Source: Comamonadaceae bacterium (GTDB lineage Bacteria > Pseudomonadota > Gammaproteobacteria > Burkholderiales > Burkholderiaceae_C). Taken from it: 7,036 bases of DNA. The notes under the pieces are model-generated. The model saw only the letters and a program-made list of their open reading frames with translations. It ran no database searches and was not told the origin of the DNA. Location of the stretch: the NCBI GenBank assembly GCA_947452325.1, contig CANGCZ010000083.1:1-7036 (forward strand), in the 5' to 3' direction. Of the stretch, positions 4,962 through 7,036 are shown piece after piece (positions within the stretch are counted from its first letter, which is position 1; each line of letters opens with the position of its first letter). The position numbers and the translations under genes are program-made.

Positions 4962-5971
4962 CACACCGTATGAAAAAACTTTTTGCGCTGCTCTTGCTGA
5001 GTGCATCTTTGGCGGCGCAAGCCGATGCGCCGGTCTACGGTGCTGAATTACAAGGCTTTGATTACCCGGCGCCTGTTTTGCAATTCGCATTCAAGTCGCA
5101 AGGCCAGTCCATGCACATGGCCTACCTGGATTACCAGCCCGCCAAGCCCAATGGCCACGCGGTGGTTTTGTTGCATGGCAAGAATTTTTGTGCCGCCACC
5201 TGGCACGACACTGCGGTGTTGTTGCAGCAAACCGGTTTACGTGTCATCGTGCCGGATCAAATCGGTTTTTGCAAATCCGCCAAGCCGGAGAATTACAGCT
5301 ACAGCTTTGCCGGTTTGGCAGACAACACCCGGGCCTTGTTGAAGTCTTTGAATATCAACAAAGCCACTGTCATCGGACATTCCATGGGCGGTATGTTGGC
5401 GACCCGCTACGCTTTGATGTACCCCGCCGAAGTGAACCAACTCGTGATGATCAACCCCTTGGGACTGGAGGACTGGAAAGCCTTGGGCGTGCCTGCGCTG
5501 AGCTTTGAGCAATGGAATGCGCGAGAACTGGCCTTCACGGATGAACGACTTCGCAACTATGAACGCAGCACGTATTACGCGGGTGAATGGAAAGATGAAT
5601 ACGAGCCCTGGGTGCAAATGATCGCCGGTATGTTCCGTGGTCCCGGCAAAGAGACCGTGGCCAAACATTCAGCGCTGGTTTACCAAATGATTTTCGAGCA
5701 ACCTGTGCTGCATGAATTCGCCCACATCAAAGTGCCTACGCAATTGATGATTGGCGTGAAAGACACCACTGCACTGGGCAAGGACCTGGTGCAAGAGCCT
5801 TTGAAATCTCAACTAGGGAATTACAGAGCCATGTCTTTGCGCGCTGTCAAGGCCATTCCAGGTGCTCGACTGGTGTTGTTTCCCGATTTGGGCCACGCGC
5901 CACAAATGCAAAACTTCGAACGCTTTAAAACCGCGCTTCTCAACAATCTGGTGGTGTTGGAACAAGACTGA
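4958..5971 (+). CDS. Exported alpha/beta-fold hydrolase coupled to ureG
   Basis: A 337-residue protein with a signal peptide (MKKLFALLLLSASLAAQA, residues 5-22, likely cut before Asp23), so it probably acts in the periplasm. It has the alpha/beta-hydrolase order: oxyanion strand VVLLHGKNFCAATW (69-82), VIVPDQIGFCKS (96-107), nucleophile elbow VIGHSMGG (138-145) with Ser142, a likely acid Asp269 (MIGVKDTT) and His313 (DLGHAP). A cap region lies at about 170-250. The only two cysteines, Cys78 and Cys105, could form a disulfide. The start at 4958 overlaps the ureG stop (ATGA); ATG 4970 is an alternative giving the same signal peptide. Substrate unknown: esterase, lipase-like or C-C hydrolase are all possible. 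It is not a recognised urease gene. Position implies co-transcription with ureG, perhaps only by position. Confidence 0.88.
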   Translation: MTHRMKKLFALLLLSASLAAQADAPVYGAELQGFDYPAPVLQFAFKSQGQSMHMAYLDYQPAKPNGHAVVLLHGKNFCAATWHDTAVLLQQTGLRVIVPDQIGFCKSAKPENYSYSFAGLADNTRALLKSLNINKATVIGHSMGGMLATRYALMYPAEVNQLVMINPLGLEDWKALGVPALSFEQWNARELAFTDERLRNYERSTYYAGEWKDEYEPWVQMIAGMFRGPGKETVAKHSALVYQMIFEQPVLHEFAHIKVPTQLMIGVKDTTALGKDLVQEPLKSQLGNYRAMSLRAVKAIPGARLVLFPDLGHAPQMQNFERFKTALLNNLVVLEQD

Positions 5972-5972
5972 A

Positions 5973-5998
5973 TCAGCGGATCGCCCAACCGCCGCTGA
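5973..5998. other. Inverted repeat at the convergent gene ends
   Basis: TCAGCGG (5973-5979) pairs with CCGCTGA (5992-5998) around a 12-base loop, just after the hydrolase stop and covering the last codons of the minus-strand gene. There is no T-run on either strand, so it is at best a weak bidirectional terminator or transcript-end stabiliser. The two convergent genes leave only one base between stops, so any terminator must sit within coding sequence. Confidence 0.3.
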
Positions 5999-6653
5999 CC
6001 GGAAATACCTGGCCGACAAAGCAATCGGCATGGCTTGAACACAAATAAGCGGCGAACTCTGCGTCTTCACTGGCTTTGACCAATCTGCCCAACGGCACCT
6101 CGCGTTTCATTCGGTCTACAAAGCGCGGGTTGGCCTGTACTTCTGGCGGGAAATACGTGGGGTTATCGACAAAGTTTTGGGCAATCGCATTGACTTGAAT
6201 ATTCAACGGTGCGAGCTCTACGCCAACAGCTTGCACATAAGCCAGTTGCGCACCGCGTGCCGCGCTGTAACTCGAAGCGCGCTTCATGCCGCGCAAAGCA
6301 CTGGCGCTGCCCATCACCAATACCTTGCCATTGCCACGCGCCTGCATTTGCGGCAAGACGGCTTTGACCAAGCGGGGTAAGGGATGCACCATGCTGTCGA
6401 ACACCGCCTGCCATTCGTCTTCAGAAACCTCACCGGCATGGGTGGAAGGTGCAGGCATGGCCAGATTGACCAGCAATACATCGATATGGTCATGCTGCTG
6501 CACCATGCGAAGAGGTGCATCCACGGCGGTGAGATCTTGCGTGTCGGCCAGCACAAGGGCGCCGTGTGCTGCCAGGGTTTGACACAGGGCCGGGCCCATG
6601 AACACATCTGCTTGAGTGACCAGAATTCGAAGTCCTTGCAGCATCTGACTCAT
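5973..6653 (-). CDS. Halohydrin dehalogenase-like protein (SDR fold, non-NAD type)
   Basis: 226 residues with the Rossmann fold of short-chain dehydrogenases but without their hallmarks. The cofactor motif TGxxxGxG is replaced by TQADVFMG (13-20), NNAG by VNLAM (62-66), and the catalytic YxxxK is YSAAR (Tyr129, Arg133). These are exactly the features of halohydrin dehalogenases, whose published signatures are T-x4-F/Y-x-G (Thr13, Phe18, Gly20) and S-x12-Y-x3-R (Ser116, Tyr129, Arg133). The C-terminal half, NPTYFPPEVQANPRF (164-178) through FVGQVFPVSGGW (212-223), also lines up by memory with HheC. Known members convert vicinal halohydrins to epoxides plus halide without a cofactor, and accept cyanide or azide in reverse. 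The physiological substrate here is unknown. The start overlaps the stop of the DUF6172 gene (ATGA), so the two are coupled. An ordinary SDR annotation would miss this. Confidence 0.8.
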   Translation of the reverse strand: MSQMLQGLRILVTQADVFMGPALCQTLAAHGALVLADTQDLTAVDAPLRMVQQHDHIDVLLVNLAMPAPSTHAGEVSEDEWQAVFDSMVHPLPRLVKAVLPQMQARGNGKVLVMGSASALRGMKRASSYSAARGAQLAYVQAVGVELAPLNIQVNAIAQNFVDNPTYFPPEVQANPRFVDRMKREVPLGRLVKASEDAEFAAYLCSSHADCFVGQVFPVSGGWAIR

Positions 6654-6985
6654 TCCGGCAAACCGTCCTCGTCATCCATAAGCAATACTTCTTCAACAAC
6701 AGGTTTGGGTTTGCGTTTGCCGTGGCCGGTGATGATTTCCACATACACCTGCGCGGCCTGTTCTTTGGCGGCTGCATCAATGGCAGGAATGACTGCAGAC
6801 AAATGCACTGTTTGCGCATCTTCGGCCGTCAAACCGAATTTGCATTCAAAGTCCCAGAAATCCACACCTTCTGGCAAAGGCCTGCGACGCTCGCGTTTGA
6901 GGTATTTGCGTACATCGTGTTTGACGGCGTCCAACACCCTGTCCGGGTGACGTCCTTCTGCTTGTAAGGGATAAGTTTTTCTCAT
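6650..6985 (-). CDS. DUF6172-family protein
   Basis: 111 residues starting MRKTYPLQAEGRHPDRVLDA. The run KHDVRKYLKRERRRPLPEG (residues 22-40) and VDFWDFECKFG (41-51) match my memory of the uncharacterised DUF6172 family of proteobacteria. The predicted protein is soluble, with a very basic N-terminal half (12-36), an Ala-rich helix (66-78) and an acidic tail (98-111, LLMDDEDGLPE). No catalytic motif is recognised and I do not assign a function. The frame remains open to an ATG at the very edge (7036), adding 17 residues; the start at 6985 is preferred because it matches the family N terminus, although no clear ribosome site is seen. It is upstream of and overlaps the halohydrin-dehalogenase-like gene by four bases. 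Confidence 0.8.
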   Translation of the reverse strand: MRKTYPLQAEGRHPDRVLDAVKHDVRKYLKRERRRPLPEGVDFWDFECKFGLTAEDAQTVHLSAVIPAIDAAAKEQAAQVYVEIITGHGKRKPKPVVEEVLLMDDEDGLPE

Positions 6986-7036
6986 GCAGTCGATTATGCG
7001 GCCTGATCCGATCGCGTTGCGGCTGCCCCTGGCCAT

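Noticed and set aside
4380..5090. A 236-codon open frame on the minus strand across ureG
   Set aside because: It lies over the UreG P-loop and GTPase motifs on the other strand and resembles no family; a shadow frame.
6384..6950. A 188-codon plus-strand frame over the two minus-strand genes
   Set aside because: It overlaps the HHDH-like and DUF6172 genes throughout, and its Ser/Thr/Arg-rich composition looks like out-of-frame translation.
6984..7036. Possible plus-strand gene start (ATG at 6984 or 6996) or the tail of a minus-strand gene ending at 6994
   Set aside because: Only 13-17 codons are visible in either case, with no good ribosome site or recognisable motif; the evidence is insufficient.

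Overview
This window is a chromosomal nitrogen-assimilation locus, most likely from a betaproteobacterium of the order Burkholderiales (Comamonadaceae-like). The taxonomic call is inference. It rests on the protein wording of UreA/UreB/UreC/UreG, the Burkholderiales-style extra residues near the N terminus of UreC, a moderate-to-high G+C content by eye, and a DUF6172-type protein.

Layout. At the left edge (1-69, minus strand) is the start of a divergently transcribed gene with an export signal, probably the substrate-binding protein of a nitrogen-regulated uptake system such as a urea ABC transporter. The 281-base divergent intergenic region (70-350) holds a strong sigma-54 (RpoN) promoter facing left, a second, weaker sigma-54-like promoter facing right toward ureA, and three NtrC-like sites between them. 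Two of these are 32 bp apart, as in the enteric glnA enhancer. Rightward then run ureA (351), a 53-residue histidine-rich membrane microprotein (681), ureB (839), ureC (1165), ureE (2983), ureF (3601), ureG (4299) and an exported alpha/beta hydrolase (4958). Most junctions are ATGA or TGATG overlaps, so this reads as one co-translated operon. A hairpin sits in the 72-base ureC-ureE gap.

On the minus strand, converging on the hydrolase with a single base between stop codons, is a two-gene unit: a DUF6172 protein (6985-6650) and a short-chain-dehydrogenase-fold protein (6653-5973). The latter carries the sequence signature of halohydrin dehalogenases rather than of NAD(P)-dependent SDRs.

How the genes work together: UreA, UreB and UreC form the cytoplasmic urease apoenzyme. 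UreE (with a 17-histidine tail), UreF and UreG deliver nickel to it. The histidine-rich exported or membrane microprotein may help handle nickel at the membrane. The fourth usual accessory gene, ureD (ureH), is not in this window. The shared control region suggests that urea uptake and hydrolysis are induced together under nitrogen limitation. The halohydrin-dehalogenase-like/DUF6172 pair looks functionally unrelated to urease.
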